Source: Cupriavidus sp. WGlv3 (lineage in GTDB: Bacteria > Pseudomonadota > Gammaproteobacteria > Burkholderiales > Burkholderiaceae). From it: DNA of 64,000 nt. The notes beneath the pieces were generated by a model. That model saw only the letters and a list, made by a program, of their open reading frames with translations, was not told the origin of the DNA and made no database searches. Shown here one piece after another: positions 29,716 through 40,141 of this stretch. The translations under genes were made by a program, and so were the position numbers. Positions within the stretch are counted from its first letter, which is position 1. Each line of letters starts with the position of its first letter. The DNA is taken from positions 434,001 to 498,000 of the forward strand of contig NZ_JALHRX010000001.1 in assembly GCF_023952475.1 (NCBI RefSeq). The letters run 5' to 3'.

Positions 29716-30564
29716 ATGCAGATCGTCAATATTTCCGCTTACAAGTTTGTCTCGCTGGACAACATCGAGACCCTGCGCCCGGCCATGCGCGAGCGCTGCG
29801 AGGCGGCGGGCCTGAAGGGCACGATCCTGCTCGCGCCGGAAGGCATCAACATGTTCCTGGCCGGCCCGCGCGCAGCCATCGACGGCTTCATGGCGTGGCT
29901 GCATGCCGATGCGCGCTTTGCCGATATCGCGCCCAAGGAAAGCCTGTCGGACCACCAGCCCTTCAAGCGCATGCTGGTGCGCGCCAAGAAGGAAATCATC
30001 ACCATGAAGATGCCGCTGATCCGTCCCGAGGCGGGCCGCGCGCCGTCGGTGCGGCCGGTGGACCTGAAGCGCTGGCTGGACCAGGGACACGATGACGAAG
30101 GCCGTCCGGTGGTGATGCTGGATACGCGCAATGATTTCGAAGTGGCGGTCGGCACCTTCGCCGACGCGGTCGAGTACGACATCGCCAAGTTCAGCGAATT
30201 TCCCGACGCTGTCGCCGCGCACAAGGCCGAGCTGGAAGGCAAGACCGTGGTCTCGTTCTGCACCGGTGGCATCCGCTGCGAGAAGGCCGCGATCCACATG
30301 CAGGAAGTCGGCGTCGAGCGCGTCTACCAGCTCGAGGGCGGCATCCTGAAGTACTTCGAGGAGGTCGGCAGCAGCCACTATCGCGGCGACTGCTTCGTCT
30401 TCGACTACCGCACCGCGCTGAACCCGAGCCTGGAGCCGGCCGGGCCCAAGCAATGCTTTGCCTGCCGCGCCGTGGTCACGCCCGAACAGCAGCAAAGCCC
30501 GCACTATGTGGTCGGCAAGAGCTGCCCGCACTGCATCGGCGGCAAGGACCGGGCCGCCGCCTGA
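29716..30564 (+). CDS. trhO: tRNA uridine-34 hydroxylase, rhodanese-domain protein
   Basis: TrhO (YceA) hydroxylates U34 of tRNAs with O2 to make 5-hydroxyuridine. 282 residues. An N-terminal acylphosphatase-like domain (about 1-100, [17 protein letters not shown]) is followed by a rhodanese domain (about 115-215) with the catalytic cysteine C182 in CTGGIRCEK. The C-terminal CFAC...CPHC pair probably binds zinc. Its length and domain order match the bacterial family. Convergent with the Nudix gene. Confidence 0.93.
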   Translation: MQIVNISAYKFVSLDNIETLRPAMRERCEAAGLKGTILLAPEGINMFLAGPRAAIDGFMAWLHADARFADIAPKESLSDHQPFKRMLVRAKKEIITMKMPLIRPEAGRAPSVRPVDLKRWLDQGHDDEGRPVVMLDTRNDFEVAVGTFADAVEYDIAKFSEFPDAVAAHKAELEGKTVVSFCTGGIRCEKAAIHMQEVGVERVYQLEGGILKYFEEVGSSHYRGDCFVFDYRTALNPSLEPAGPKQCFACRAVVTPEQQQSPHYVVGKSCPHCIGGKDRAAA

Positions 30565-30580
30565 GGACTGCGCACGCGGC

Positions 30581-31261
30581 TCAGGCCGCCAGCAGGTGGT
30601 AGAGGTTGCGCAGCATGCCGGCGGTGGCGCCCCAGATAAAGCGCTGGCCGCCGTTGTCGCGCGGATAGGGCATGGCGTAGAACATGCGTTCGCCGTCGAC
30701 CCAGCGGAACAGGCGCCGCTCATGGTGCGACGGGTCCATCAGGAAGGCCAGCGGCACTTCGAAGACATCGGCCACTTCCGAGGCGTCCGGCCGCAGCGTA
30801 AAGCCATCGCGCACCAGGCCCACCACCGGGCTGACGTGGAAGCCGGTGCCGGTGATGTAGTCCGGCAGCGCGCCCAGCACCTCGACATAGTCGCGGGCCA
30901 GTCCCACTTCTTCTTCAGTCTCGCGCAGCGCGGTGTCGATGCGGTTGACGTCCCACGACTCCTGCCGCCCACCGGGAAAGCTGATCTGGCCGGCATGCGC
31001 GCTGAGATTGGCATTGCGCTGCGTCAGCAGCACCGTCAGGCCATCGCTGCGCTCGACCAGCGGCACCAGCACCGCGGCGTCGCGCAGCCCGCGGCTGCGA
31101 TCGTAGACCCGTGATTCGTCGGTCAGCTCCGGAGCCCACGCCGGCGGGGCCTGGAAGCGGTGCCGGATAAAGTCGACCTGCAGGCGCGGCGCGCTCAGCG
31201 CACCGTTGCGCAGGTCGGTATCGATGACGGGAAGGGATTCGGGATCGAAGGCGGGACGCAT
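30581..31261 (-). CDS. CoA pyrophosphatase, Nudix family (NudL/YeaB-like)
   Basis: 226 residues. The Nudix box region FPGGRQESWDVNRIDTALRE (about 109-128), continuing with TEEEVGL, has the spacing of CoA/acyl-CoA pyrophosphatases, which release 4'-phosphopantetheine and 3',5'-ADP. The preceding LVERSDGLTVLLTQRNANLSAHAG segment is also characteristic. The start is ATG 31261; in-frame codons farther upstream lack family similarity. It lies downstream of rplS on the same strand but behind its terminator, so it is probably separately transcribed. Confidence 0.88.
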   Translation of the reverse strand: MRPAFDPESLPVIDTDLRNGALSAPRLQVDFIRHRFQAPPAWAPELTDESRVYDRSRGLRDAAVLVPLVERSDGLTVLLTQRNANLSAHAGQISFPGGRQESWDVNRIDTALRETEEEVGLARDYVEVLGALPDYITGTGFHVSPVVGLVRDGFTLRPDASEVADVFEVPLAFLMDPSHHERRLFRWVDGERMFYAMPYPRDNGGQRFIWGATAGMLRNLYHLLAA

Positions 31262-31335
31262 AACATCGCAAGTATGACAGAAGCGCGCCATCTGGCGCCG
31301 CAGCAAAGCACGGCGGTGGACCCGCGCGACCATGC

Positions 31336-31360
31336 AAAAAGGGCACCCTGAGGTGCCCTT
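31336..31360 (-). terminator. Rho-independent terminator of the rpsP-rimM-trmD-rplS operon
   Basis: On the minus strand AAGGGCACC and GGTGCCCTT (31352-31360 with 31339-31347) form a perfect stem around a 4-base loop, followed by TTTTT (complement of 31336-31340). It lies 45 nt after the rplS stop. Confidence 0.9.
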
Positions 31361-31404
31361 CCTGAGGAAACGCTGGCCGGGTTGCCCCGGCCGGCATGTC
31401 CAGC

Positions 31405-31800
31405 TTACTGTGCAGCAGCCTTGGCAGCGACAGCAGCTTTCGACACCAGCTTTTCCTTGATACGTGCGGACTTGCCCGAACGCTGGCGCAGGTAGTACAG
31501 CTTCGCGCGACGCACGTCGCCACGGCGCTTGACTTCGATGGCAGCGATCAGCGGCGAGTACAGCTGGAACGTACGCTCCACGCCTTCACCCGACGAGATC
31601 TTGCGCACGATGAAGGACGAGTTCAGGCCGCGGTTGCGCTTGGCAATCACGACGCCTTCGTAGGCCTGCACGCGCTTGCGGTTACCTTCGACCACGTTGA
31701 CGCTGACGACGACGGTGTCGCCGGGCGCGAATGCGGGGATGGTCTTGTTCGCGGTCAGGCGCGCGATCTCTTCCTTCTCGATCTGTTCGATGAGGTTCAT
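31405..31800 (-). CDS. rplS: 50S ribosomal protein L19
   Basis: 131 residues from ATG 31800 ([15 protein letters not shown]). The central [27 protein letters not shown] and [21 protein letters not shown] are diagnostic of L19 at the 30S-50S interface. A short Ala/Lys-rich tail ([15 protein letters not shown]) makes it slightly longer than E. coli L19. It is the last gene of the ribosomal operon and is followed by its terminator. Confidence 0.98.
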   Translation of the reverse strand: MNLIEQIEKEEIARLTANKTIPAFAPGDTVVVSVNVVEGNRKRVQAYEGVVIAKRNRGLNSSFIVRKISSGEGVERTFQLYSPLIAAIEVKRRGDVRRAKLYYLRQRSGKSARIKEKLVSKAAVAAKAAAQ

Positions 31801-31874
31801 CGTTTCTTCTCCGTAACCATCGTGCCGGCGTTGTATGCCCCAGGATGTCCCGGGCCCCGGCAGAGGATGGGGTT

Positions 31875-32657
31875 TTACCTGGCGGGAGTTTCCCCCCGCC
31901 CTTCCTTCGCCGCCCATTCCGACAGGAACTTCTCGTCGGCACGGGTCAGCAAACCTTGTTCGCGGGCCGCCTCGATCAGGTCGGGACGCTTGCTCGCGGT
32001 ATTGGCCAGCGCCTGCTGGCGCCGCCATTTTTCAATCTCGGCATGATGGCCCCCGAGCAAAATGTCGGGGACCCGCACGCCTTCATATTCTTCCGGCCGG
32101 GTGTAATGCGGACAATCCAGCAGGCCATTGACAAAACTATCCTGCACCGCCGACTGCGCATCGCCCAGCACGCCGGGCAGGTGGCGCACCACCGCGTCGA
32201 TCAGCGCCATCGCCGGCAGTTCGCCGCCCGACAGCACGAAATCGCCGAGGCTGATTTCCTCGTCCACGCGGCGGTCGATCAGCCGCTGGTCGATCGCCTC
32301 GTACCTGCCGCACAGCAACACCAGGCCCGGCCGCTGGGCCAGCTCCATGACCTTGGCATGCGTCAGCGTCTGGCCTTGCGGCGACATCAGCACCACATGC
32401 GGCTTCGGTACGCCGGCTTGCGCCTGCGCCGCCACCGCGGCATCGATCGCATCGTCCAGCGGCTTGGCCAGCATCACCATGCCGGGACCGCCGCCATAGG
32501 GCCGGTCATCGATGGTGCGGTAGTTGTCGACGGTGAAATCACGCGGATTCCAGCTGCGCAACGCATACCGCTGCTGCTTGGCCGCCCGGCTGGTAATGCC
32601 CCAGTCGGTCAGCGCGCGAAACATTTCGGGAAACAGCGTGATCACGTCGAACTGCAT
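31875..32657 (-). CDS. trmD: tRNA (guanine-37-N1)-methyltransferase
   Basis: SPOUT-family methyltransferase that makes m1G37, preventing frameshifts. 260 residues. The knot and SAM site are seen in [10 protein letters not shown] (about 53-62), [12 protein letters not shown] (about 114-125) and [15 protein letters not shown] (about 136-150). Third gene of the operon, 52 nt after rimM and 74 nt before rplS, the conserved order. Confidence 0.98.
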   Translation of the reverse strand: MQFDVITLFPEMFRALTDWGITSRAAKQQRYALRSWNPRDFTVDNYRTIDDRPYGGGPGMVMLAKPLDDAIDAAVAAQAQAGVPKPHVVLMSPQGQTLTHAKVMELAQRPGLVLLCGRYEAIDQRLIDRRVDEEISLGDFVLSGGELPAMALIDAVVRHLPGVLGDAQSAVQDSFVNGLLDCPHYTRPEEYEGVRVPDILLGGHHAEIEKWRRQQALANTASKRPDLIEAAREQGLLTRADEKFLSEWAAKEGRGETPAR

Positions 32658-32709
32658 CCGCTCTCTCCCATCCTTGTTTCACACTGCGTCACACCTGCGC
32701 AGTCACTGC

Positions 32710-33390
32710 TCAGTAATCGAGTCCCCAGTCCACCACGATGCGCTTGCCGGCGGTATCCACCGTGCGCAGGAACGCGTCGACAAATGGAATCAGCCGTTCG
32801 CCGGCCTTGCCGTCGGGCTGCACGAAGGCAACCTGCAGGATCTGGTGGGCACCGTTGTCGATCAGCCCGGACACTTCGCCCAGCAACTCGCCTTGCTCGT
32901 TGCTGACGCTGCAGCCGATCAGGTCGACCCAGTAGAACTCATCGTCTTCCGGCGCCGGAAAATCCGCGCGCCGGATCCACACGCGACGGCCACGCAGCGC
33001 TTCCGCAAGATTGCGGTCGGCCACGCCGGCAGCCTGCGCCACCACGGTACCGCTGTGCTCGCGCGACTGCGCGATCTTCACGCAGACGGGCCCGGCGCGT
33101 GCCGCATCGGCCGCCACCAGCCCCGCCTGCGGCGGGCTCAGCAGCCACCAGCGGCGGGCGTGCAGCAGCGCCGACGCATCGTCGGCATGCGGCTGGACCT
33201 TGATCCAGCCACGGATACCATAGGCAGCGCTGACATAGCCCACCTCCACCAGGTCCTCCGGCAGGGGCTCGGCATGCAGCAGCGCTGCGGGCAGCCTGAG
33301 CGCCTTGGCCGGCTCGCCCTGCGGTCGGTTCATGGACCGGTTCAGCGGCGGCCGCGTCGGCCGCCCGGCGTCCTGCTTTCGCTCGGTCAC
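32710..33390 (-). CDS. rimM: Ribosome maturation factor RimM
   Basis: Binds S19 and helps 30S maturation. 226 residues, longer than E. coli RimM (182) because of about 45 extra residues at the N-terminus (rich in Arg/Pro) before the RimM core [20 protein letters not shown]. The C-terminal PRC-barrel contains [12 protein letters not shown] and ends [29 protein letters not shown]-like. An internal start (for example MNRP at about residue 20) would shorten the extension, and I cannot decide between them. Confidence 0.93.
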   Translation of the reverse strand: MTERKQDAGRPTRPPLNRSMNRPQGEPAKALRLPAALLHAEPLPEDLVEVGYVSAAYGIRGWIKVQPHADDASALLHARRWWLLSPPQAGLVAADAARAGPVCVKIAQSREHSGTVVAQAAGVADRNLAEALRGRRVWIRRADFPAPEDDEFYWVDLIGCSVSNEQGELLGEVSGLIDNGAHQILQVAFVQPDGKAGERLIPFVDAFLRTVDTAGKRIVVDWGLDY

Positions 33391-33411
33391 GTGTGCGCGT
33401 GGTCCAATGCA

Positions 33412-33443
33412 AACGCGCCCCGCCGGTTAAGGCAGGGCGCGTT
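33412..33443. promoter_or_regulatory. Stem-loop between rpsP and rimM
   Basis: AACGCGCCC (33412-33420) pairs perfectly with GGGCGCGTT (33435-33443) around a 14-nt loop. It lies between the rpsP stop and the rimM start and has no T run. It may protect rpsP mRNA or adjust rpsP versus rimM levels; that role is inferred. Confidence 0.5.
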
Positions 33444-33454
33444 GCAAGCGGCAA

Positions 33455-33706
33455 TCAGGCAGCAGCCTTGGTGCCTTGCTTGACCAGGCGGGCAACGGTC
33501 GGCGACAGCTGCGCGCCAACGCCTTGCCAGTAGGCCAGGCGGTCTTGCGACAGGCGCAGGCCTTCTTCACCTTCGGCTGCCAGCGGGTTGTAGAAACCAA
33601 CGCGCTCAATGAAACGACCATCGCGACGGTTGCGCGAGTCGGTGGCGACGATGTTGAAGAACGGGCGCTTCTTGCTGCCGCCGCGAGCCAGACGGATAAC
33701 GACCAT
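33455..33706 (-). CDS. rpsP: 30S ribosomal protein S16
   Basis: 83 residues, [20 protein letters not shown] at the start and [12 protein letters not shown] in the middle, both typical of S16. First gene of rpsP-rimM-trmD-rplS. The gap of about 150 nt to the divergent sugar dehydrogenase gene should contain the operon promoter. Confidence 0.98.
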   Translation of the reverse strand: MVVIRLARGGSKKRPFFNIVATDSRNRRDGRFIERVGFYNPLAAEGEEGLRLSQDRLAYWQGVGAQLSPTVARLVKQGTKAAA

Positions 33707-33858
33707 GGAATGAGTCCTCAGAAAACGGGGTGTTCAAGGGCGTTCGAACACGAAACGCAAGAGTATAGCCCAATTCCCGAGGCCAAACAAACACTTAGGC
33801 GGTTGACGCGTGAACGCGGCGCAGGCATCGTGGCAAAAACCGCGACAGGAGGCCACAC

Positions 33859-34983
<1,125 letters not shown>

Positions 34984-35136
34984 ATCCGGCGGAAAGCCCC
35001 GCCCGGCGCGGCTTTGTGCGGTCGAAACAATCCGTTACACCGGTAACGGGATTGGCATAGGCGCCCCGATGCCCCATGCGTACCATGAACCCATCTTCCA
35101 ACAGCAACACAGCGCGACAGGACCCTGGGAATCCGC

Positions 35137-35532
35137 ATGCTCACCCGCTCTCTCCTGCGCGACCTGGTGGCTGGCATCCTGGTGGCCTCGGGCCTGGTCG
35201 GCGCGGTAGGCGCCAGCCATGCCCAGGTCGCGTTCTGGCAACAAGTCCGTTCCGATGGCCGGCCCGCCCGGATCCAGTCCGGCGATGGCTGGCAGATGGC
35301 CAGCGTGCGCGCCGAAAGCCGTGAACACGTGCAAGCCCAGATCGACCGCATGGAGGCGCGCGCCCGCGCCGACGACCGCCTCAGCGGCCGCCGCGCCGCG
35401 CTCGCCGGCGCCCGCGACGACAACCGCGGCCGCGGCCCGGAACGCAATCCCCCCAATGACGCCCGCAACGAGCCGCGCCAGGGCCAGGTAGGCCCTGGCT
35501 GGCAGGCACGCGGTCGCGACAACGGCCGCTGA
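35137..35532 (+). CDS. Small exported protein of unknown function, Arg/Asp-rich
   Basis: 131 residues from ATG 35137. A signal peptide (about 1-29, GAVGASHAQ cleavage region) precedes a charged, low-complexity mature part rich in Arg, Asp, Ala, Pro and Gly (about 75-131). A WQQVRSDGRPARIQSGDGWQ-like stretch at the mature N-terminus is the only ordered-looking part. Exported or periplasmic; no family recognised. Confidence 0.6.
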   Translation: MLTRSLLRDLVAGILVASGLVGAVGASHAQVAFWQQVRSDGRPARIQSGDGWQMASVRAESREHVQAQIDRMEARARADDRLSGRRAALAGARDDNRGRGPERNPPNDARNEPRQGQVGPGWQARGRDNGR

Positions 35533-35806
35533 TCGGAGCCGGCGCCGTTTCCCTGGCGGCTGGATACCGCGCCCCGCCACTCGCTGCGGAACTCCGCCCC
35601 TGCCCGGCCTGTCTCTACTTAAGTGTGTGCCCCGATTCCGGGCGCACGCACAGGCTGCCGCCCGGCGCCGTCCGGGGCTCACAGCGTGCCGTCATGTGCG
35701 GACGGCAATCGAACTGACCTGCCTCTGCCCGACACCTCCTGCCGGGACCCGACCAAGACGGCCCGGGCGCAGCCTCCAGAATGACAATAATTCTGTGAGG
35801 TTTGTC

Positions 35807-35965
35807 ATGTCACCCCTGCTTAGCGACCTGGCCGAACACGCGGGCCAGCTATCGCTGTCGATCCTGTTCATGGGCATCCTGACCCTGGTTCTCTACAGCG
35901 AAACCCATATCAGCGAGCACGCCTCGGCCTTTATCCGCGGCCTGATCGCCGGCGGCTGGCATTAG
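35807..35965 (+). CDS. 52-residue single-span membrane peptide, unknown
   Basis: MSPLLSDLAEHAGQLSLSIL begins a peptide with one hydrophobic segment (about 15-31) and a His-containing C-terminus ending AGGWH. GAGG lies 6 nt before ATG 35807, and a CAGAAT...ATTCTG hairpin (35777-35795) sits right against the ribosome site. No family recognised. The good ribosome site and membrane segment support it being real. Confidence 0.5.
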   Translation: MSPLLSDLAEHAGQLSLSILFMGILTLVLYSETHISEHASAFIRGLIAGGWH

Positions 35966-36107
35966 CGCCGCTGGCGCCTTTTGACGCACTTCCCTTCCTT
36001 GCGCTGACTGCCGGCGTACAATGTGGCCGGCCGGTACCCTTGTGCCGTCACTTCCGTGCCGGCGCAACGCCTGCCTGCACCCCAGGCCTGAAACTTCCCT
36101 TCCGACC

Positions 36108-36599
36108 ATGTCCGCAGCCACGCCAGTCCGCCACGCCTCTCCGCTCGCCGCGCCGTCCGCGCGCGGCAAATCGAAGCTGCTGACCGTGGCGCTGGCGTTC
36201 CTGTTCGGCAGCCTGGGCGCGCACCGTTTCTACCTGGGCGGCTTGCGCGACCTGTATGGCTGGGCGCACCTGCTGGCGCTGCTGGCCGGCGCCATCGGCG
36301 TGGCCTCGATGGCCACCGGCGCGGGCAGCCCGGCACTGAACTGGACCTTTGCCGTGGCCGGCGGCATTTCCGTCATCAGCGCGTTCCTGGCGGCGATCGT
36401 CTACGGGCTGCGCCCGGACGACAAATGGGATGCCCGCTTCAACCCGCACGGCAAACCCACGCGCTCGGGCTGGCCGGTGGTGATCCTGGTGATCCTGTCG
36501 CTGCTGATCGGTACCGGCCTGCTGATGGCGGGGCTGGCGATCAGCTTCCAGACCTTCTTCGAGTCGCAGGTGGAGGCCGCGCGCGAACTGTCGCAGTAG
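36108..36599 (+). CDS. TM2-domain (NINE-type) membrane protein
   Basis: 163 residues. The TM2 motif is clear: KLLTVALAFLFGSLGAHRFYLGG (about 24-46), followed by GWAHLLALL and two further membrane segments in the C-terminal half. It is an inner membrane protein of unknown function, widely conserved. The start is ATG 36108; there is no strong ribosome site. Confidence 0.82.
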   Translation: MSAATPVRHASPLAAPSARGKSKLLTVALAFLFGSLGAHRFYLGGLRDLYGWAHLLALLAGAIGVASMATGAGSPALNWTFAVAGGISVISAFLAAIVYGLRPDDKWDARFNPHGKPTRSGWPVVILVILSLLIGTGLLMAGLAISFQTFFESQVEAARELSQ

Positions 36600-36767
36600 G
36601 CTCCCTGCGCGCTGTCTCCCTCGCTCATCTCTTGTGCGCGGTCAATGCGGCCGCAATCGCCGGTTTCCCTTTCGGCCAATTCGCCCATACTGGTAGAGCC
36701 GTCCGATCCTGGCGGCGCGACGCGCGGCGAGGCCACGCCCCGGCAGCGCAAAGGAGCAAGTATCGAC

Positions 36768-37007
36768 ATGCCAAGCTATGAGGAAGGACGCCTGGCGGCG
36801 ATCGCCGTCAGGCTGGCGCTGTCCTCGGGACTGCCGCCATCGAGCGCCAAGGCCGCGCTGGAACTCGCCAGCAGCATGATCGGCGACCAGCAAGCCACGG
36901 CAGCCGCTCTGAAGGCTCAGAACAGCGAACCCTGCGGATCGTCCTTGCCGCTGGGTACCGCCGCCGGCGGGCGAAAACGTGAAGTATCCAGTTCAAACCG
37001 GTTGTAG
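36768..37007 (+). CDS. Small hypothetical protein, tail overlapping the next gene antisense
   Basis: 79 residues from ATG 36768 with AAGGAG upstream. The first 50 residues (YEEGRLAAIAVRLALSSG, then SAKAALELASSMIG) look like a compact Ala-rich helical protein. The last 30 residues run antisense over the 3' end of the radical SAM gene (91-bp overlap) and may not be meaningful. Function unknown, and the gene itself is uncertain. Confidence 0.4.
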   Translation: MPSYEEGRLAAIAVRLALSSGLPPSSAKAALELASSMIGDQQATAAALKAQNSEPCGSSLPLGTAAGGRKREVSSSNRL

Positions 37008-38137
37008 CGGAAGCCGAGCCGTTCGGCGGCCTTGTAGAAGCGCTGGCGCAGCAAGTCCGCCCACACGCCGGTGCCGCGCATGCGCGTGGCAAAGTTCGCA
37101 TCGTAGGCTTTGCCTTCGCGCATGTCCCGCACGCGGTTCATGACCCGTTCGGCCCGGTCGGGGAAGTGAGCCTGCAGCCACTCCTCGAACAGCGGCCGCA
37201 CTTCCCACGGCAATCGCAGCACGATGTAGTTCGCATACACGGCGCCCGCCTCGCGCGCCGCTTCCAGCACGCGCTCCAGGTCAGGCTCGGTGATGAAGGG
37301 GATCACCGGGGCAATGCTGACCCCCACCGGGATGCCGGCGTCGGTCAGCGTGCGGATGGTGCGCAACCGGCGCGACGGCGTCGCCGCGCGCGGCTCCAGC
37401 GTGCGTGCGATGTCAGCGTCGAGCGTGGTGATGGTCAGTGCGGCCACTGCCAGCCGCTTGGCCGCCATCGGCGCGAGCAGGTCGATATCGCGCTCGATCA
37501 GTGAAGACTTGGTGATCAGCGCCACCGGGTGATCGCATTCATGCAGCACTTCCAGCAGGCTGCGCGTGATGCGCTGGTCACGCTCGATCGGCTGGTAAGC
37601 GTCGGTGTTGACGCCCAGCGCGATGGTCTCGCAGCGGTACGACGGCCGCGCCAGCGTTTCGCGCAGGCGCTCGGCGGCATTGGTCTTGGCATAGAGCTGC
37701 GTTTCGAAGTCCAGCCCCGGCGACAGGTCCAGGTAGGCGTGCGTCGGCCGGGCAAAGCAATAGATGCAGCCGTGCTCGCAGCCGCGGTAGGGATTGAGCG
37801 AAACGTCGAACGGGACATCGGGCGAGGCATTGCGCGTCAGCACGGAACGGGCACGTTCGAGATGGACTTCGGTGCGTAGCGGCGGCAGCGGCGCGTCGTC
37901 AGCGCCCGCGCTTGCCTCGAGCGCCGCAGCGGTGTCTTCCGGCGCCGGACCCCAGCCATCGTCGAACGTCTCGCGCTGGTCGCGCTCGAAACGCCCCTGC
38001 AGGTTGCTGACGGCGCCGCGGCCCTTGCGCGCCACGGGCGGGCGCGCGCCGGCCTGCGCGTCGGCATCGGCCTCGCGCCGCGTTGCGCCGGCGAGAGGTC
38101 TGGCGGGGGATTTGGGCTTTGGCAGGGGGCGCTCCAT
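36917..38137 (-). CDS. Radical SAM protein, PA0069 family (Rv2578c-like)
   Basis: 406 residues. The [4Fe-4S] cluster ligands are C120, C124 and C127 in CEHGCIYC, followed by FARPTHAYLDLSPGLDFET, which is characteristic of the PA0069 subfamily. The N-terminal 50 residues are basic and disordered (PLPKPKSPARPL). The reaction catalysed by this subfamily is not known; relatives act on DNA photoproducts, but that cannot be transferred. It ends RFRPPAAVPSGKDDPQGSLF. It lies 11 nt downstream of the lrp-type gene. Confidence 0.87.
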   Translation of the reverse strand: MERPLPKPKSPARPLAGATRREADADAQAGARPPVARKGRGAVSNLQGRFERDQRETFDDGWGPAPEDTAAALEASAGADDAPLPPLRTEVHLERARSVLTRNASPDVPFDVSLNPYRGCEHGCIYCFARPTHAYLDLSPGLDFETQLYAKTNAAERLRETLARPSYRCETIALGVNTDAYQPIERDQRITRSLLEVLHECDHPVALITKSSLIERDIDLLAPMAAKRLAVAALTITTLDADIARTLEPRAATPSRRLRTIRTLTDAGIPVGVSIAPVIPFITEPDLERVLEAAREAGAVYANYIVLRLPWEVRPLFEEWLQAHFPDRAERVMNRVRDMREGKAYDANFATRMRGTGVWADLLRQRFYKAAERLGFRYNRFELDTSRFRPPAAVPSGKDDPQGSLF

Positions 38138-38148
38138 GCTGGCCTTCG

Positions 38149-38652
38149 TTACGCGGCCTGGCTCTTCTCCTCTACCGAGATGGCCAGTGTCTCCTTGATC
38201 TCTTCCATCACCACATAGCTCTTGGACTGCGCCGCGCCCGGCAACTGCAGCAGGATGTCGCCCAGCAGCCGGCGGTATTCGCCGATCTCGCGGATGCGCG
38301 CCTTGATCAGGTAGTCGAAATCGCCCGACACCAGGTGGCATTCCAGCACCTCCGGAATGCGCAGCACCTCGCGACGGAACTGCTCGAACATATTGCCCGA
38401 TTTGTTGCCCAGCGAGATCTCGACGAACACCAGCAGCGCACTGCCCAGCAGCGCCGGGTTGAGCCGTGCGTAGTAGCCCATGATGACACCATCGCGCTCC
38501 AGGCGCTTGACGCGTTCGATGCACGGCGTGATGGTCAGCCCGACCGCTTCGGCCAGGTCTTTCATCGACATCCTGCCGTCGCTCTGCAGCGCGGTCAGGA
38601 TCTTGCGGTCGAGCCGGTCGAGCGTACGCTGGGGCTGGCGACTCGTTCTCAT
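38149..38652 (-). CDS. Lrp/AsnC-family transcriptional regulator
   Basis: 167 residues. An N-terminal helix-turn-helix (LDRKILTALQSDGRMSMKDL, then AEAVGLT) is followed by a RAM/ligand-binding domain (VECHLVSGDFDYLIKARI-like). It is divergent from dadA, the usual arrangement for an Lrp/BkdR/DadR-type regulator that responds to leucine or alanine. An inverted repeat in the shared promoter region (38710-38730) is a candidate binding site. It probably regulates dadA and itself, by inference. Confidence 0.92.
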   Translation of the reverse strand: MRTSRQPQRTLDRLDRKILTALQSDGRMSMKDLAEAVGLTITPCIERVKRLERDGVIMGYYARLNPALLGSALLVFVEISLGNKSGNMFEQFRREVLRIPEVLECHLVSGDFDYLIKARIREIGEYRRLLGDILLQLPGAAQSKSYVVMEEIKETLAISVEEKSQAA

Positions 38653-38694
38653 GAGTTTTTCCTGTTTTCCTGAGAAATTCGGTAACTATGACTG

Positions 38695-38730
38695 GAATGC
38701 ATTCAATAGTATAGAGACAAATCCTCTATA
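38695..38730. promoter_or_regulatory. Inverted repeats in the lrp-dadA promoter region
   Basis: TATAGAG (38710-38716) and CTCTATA (38724-38730) are perfect arms 7 bp apart. Just upstream is the 10-bp palindrome GAATGCATTC (38695-38704). This AT-rich patch, within the 107-bp divergent gap, is a likely site for the adjacent Lrp-type regulator. Confidence 0.55.
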
Positions 38731-38759
38731 CCGTAGTCATCGCAGTTGGAGCCCCCGAA

Positions 38760-40064
38760 ATGCGCGTTCTCGTACTTGGCAGTGGCGTAATTGGCGTCAC
38801 CAGTGCGTGGTACCTGGCCAGGGCCGGTCACGAAGTGACCGTGGTCGACCGCGAGTCCGGCCCAGCGCTCGGCACCAGCTTTGCCAATGCGGGCCAGATC
38901 TCGCCCGGCTACGCGTCGCCGTGGGCGGCGCCCGGCGTGCCGCTCAAGGCGATCAAGTGGATGTTCCAGGAACACGCGCCGCTCAGCATCCGCCCCGACG
39001 GCACGCTGTTCCAGCTGCAATGGATGTGGCAGATGCTGCTGAACTGCAGCGCCGGGCGCTATGCCGTCAACAAGGAGCGCATGGTGCGGCTGGCCGAATA
39101 CAGCCGCGACTGCATCCGCGCGCTGCGCGCGGAAACCGGCATTGCCTACGAAGGCCGCCAGCAAGGCACGCTGCAGGTGTTCCGCACCGACGAGCAGCTG
39201 CACGGCGCGGCCAAGGACATCGCGGTGCTGGAACAGGCCGGGGTTCCCTACCAGTTGCTTTCGCGCGAAGAACTCGCCGCGAGCGAACCGGCGCTGGCCG
39301 CCGTCCGCCACAAGCTGGCCGGCGGCCTGCGCCTTCCCAATGACGAAACCGGCGACTGCGCGCTGTTCACGCAGCGCCTGGCCAACATGGCCGGCACGCT
39401 CGGCGTCCGCTTCCTGTACAGCCGCTCGATCGACGGCCTGCTCAGCCAGGGCGATGCCGTCACCGGCGCCGTGGTCGACGGCGAGCCGATGGCGGCGGAC
39501 CTGGTGGTGGTGGCGCTGGGGAGCTGGTCGACGCAGCTGGTCAAACCCTTCCTGCGCGGCATGTCCAACCTGCCGGTGTATCCGCTCAAGGGCTTCTCGA
39601 TCACCGTGCCGCTCAGCGATGCCTCGCGCGCGCCGGTCTCGACGGTGCTCGACGAGACCTACAAGGTGGCCCTGACCCGCTTCGACGACCGCATCCGCGT
39701 CGGCGGCATGGCGCAGATCGTCGGCTATGACCGCAGCCTCGACCCGGCCAAGCGCCGCACGCTCGAGCACGTGGTGACCGACCTGTTCCCTGGCGCCGGC
39801 GATGTCAGCCAGGCCACCTTCTGGACCGGCCTGCGCCCGATGACCCCGGACGGCACGCCCATTGTCGGCCCGACCCAGGTGCGCGGCCTGTGGCTGAACA
39901 CCGGCCACGGCACGCTCGGCTGGACCATGGCCTGCGGCTCCGGCAAGCTGCTGTCGGACCTGGTCTCGGGCAAGTCGCCGGCGATCCGTGCCGACGACCT
40001 GTCGGTCAGTCGCTACCTGAAGCCGGCGCGCCATCATCTGGCGCCGCGTCCGGCAGCCGCCTGA
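38760..40064 (+). CDS. dadA: D-amino acid dehydrogenase
   Basis: FAD-dependent, membrane-associated enzyme that oxidises D-amino acids (especially D-alanine) to 2-oxo acids, feeding electrons to the respiratory chain. 434 residues. The dinucleotide motif GSGVIG is at about 7-12, followed by [19 protein letters not shown]. The C-terminal [17 protein letters not shown] and [20 protein letters not shown] are DadA signatures. GGAG lies just before ATG 38760. No alanine racemase (dadX) lies next to it. Its terminator is at 40087-40117. Confidence 0.95.
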   Translation: MRVLVLGSGVIGVTSAWYLARAGHEVTVVDRESGPALGTSFANAGQISPGYASPWAAPGVPLKAIKWMFQEHAPLSIRPDGTLFQLQWMWQMLLNCSAGRYAVNKERMVRLAEYSRDCIRALRAETGIAYEGRQQGTLQVFRTDEQLHGAAKDIAVLEQAGVPYQLLSREELAASEPALAAVRHKLAGGLRLPNDETGDCALFTQRLANMAGTLGVRFLYSRSIDGLLSQGDAVTGAVVDGEPMAADLVVVALGSWSTQLVKPFLRGMSNLPVYPLKGFSITVPLSDASRAPVSTVLDETYKVALTRFDDRIRVGGMAQIVGYDRSLDPAKRRTLEHVVTDLFPGAGDVSQATFWTGLRPMTPDGTPIVGPTQVRGLWLNTGHGTLGWTMACGSGKLLSDLVSGKSPAIRADDLSVSRYLKPARHHLAPRPAAA

Positions 40065-40086
40065 TAAAAGGCCGGCTTCCCCAAGC

Positions 40087-40117
40087 AAAAAGGGCGACCT
40101 TGCGGGTCGCCCTTTTT
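40087..40117. terminator. Bidirectional terminator between dadA and the acyl-CoA dehydrogenase gene
   Basis: AAAAAGGGCGACC (40087-40099) and GGTCGCCCTTTTT (40105-40117) form a stem with A and T runs, serving both convergent genes. Confidence 0.92.
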
Positions 40118-40141
40118 CTATCCGCGCGCCGCGCGCTACGC

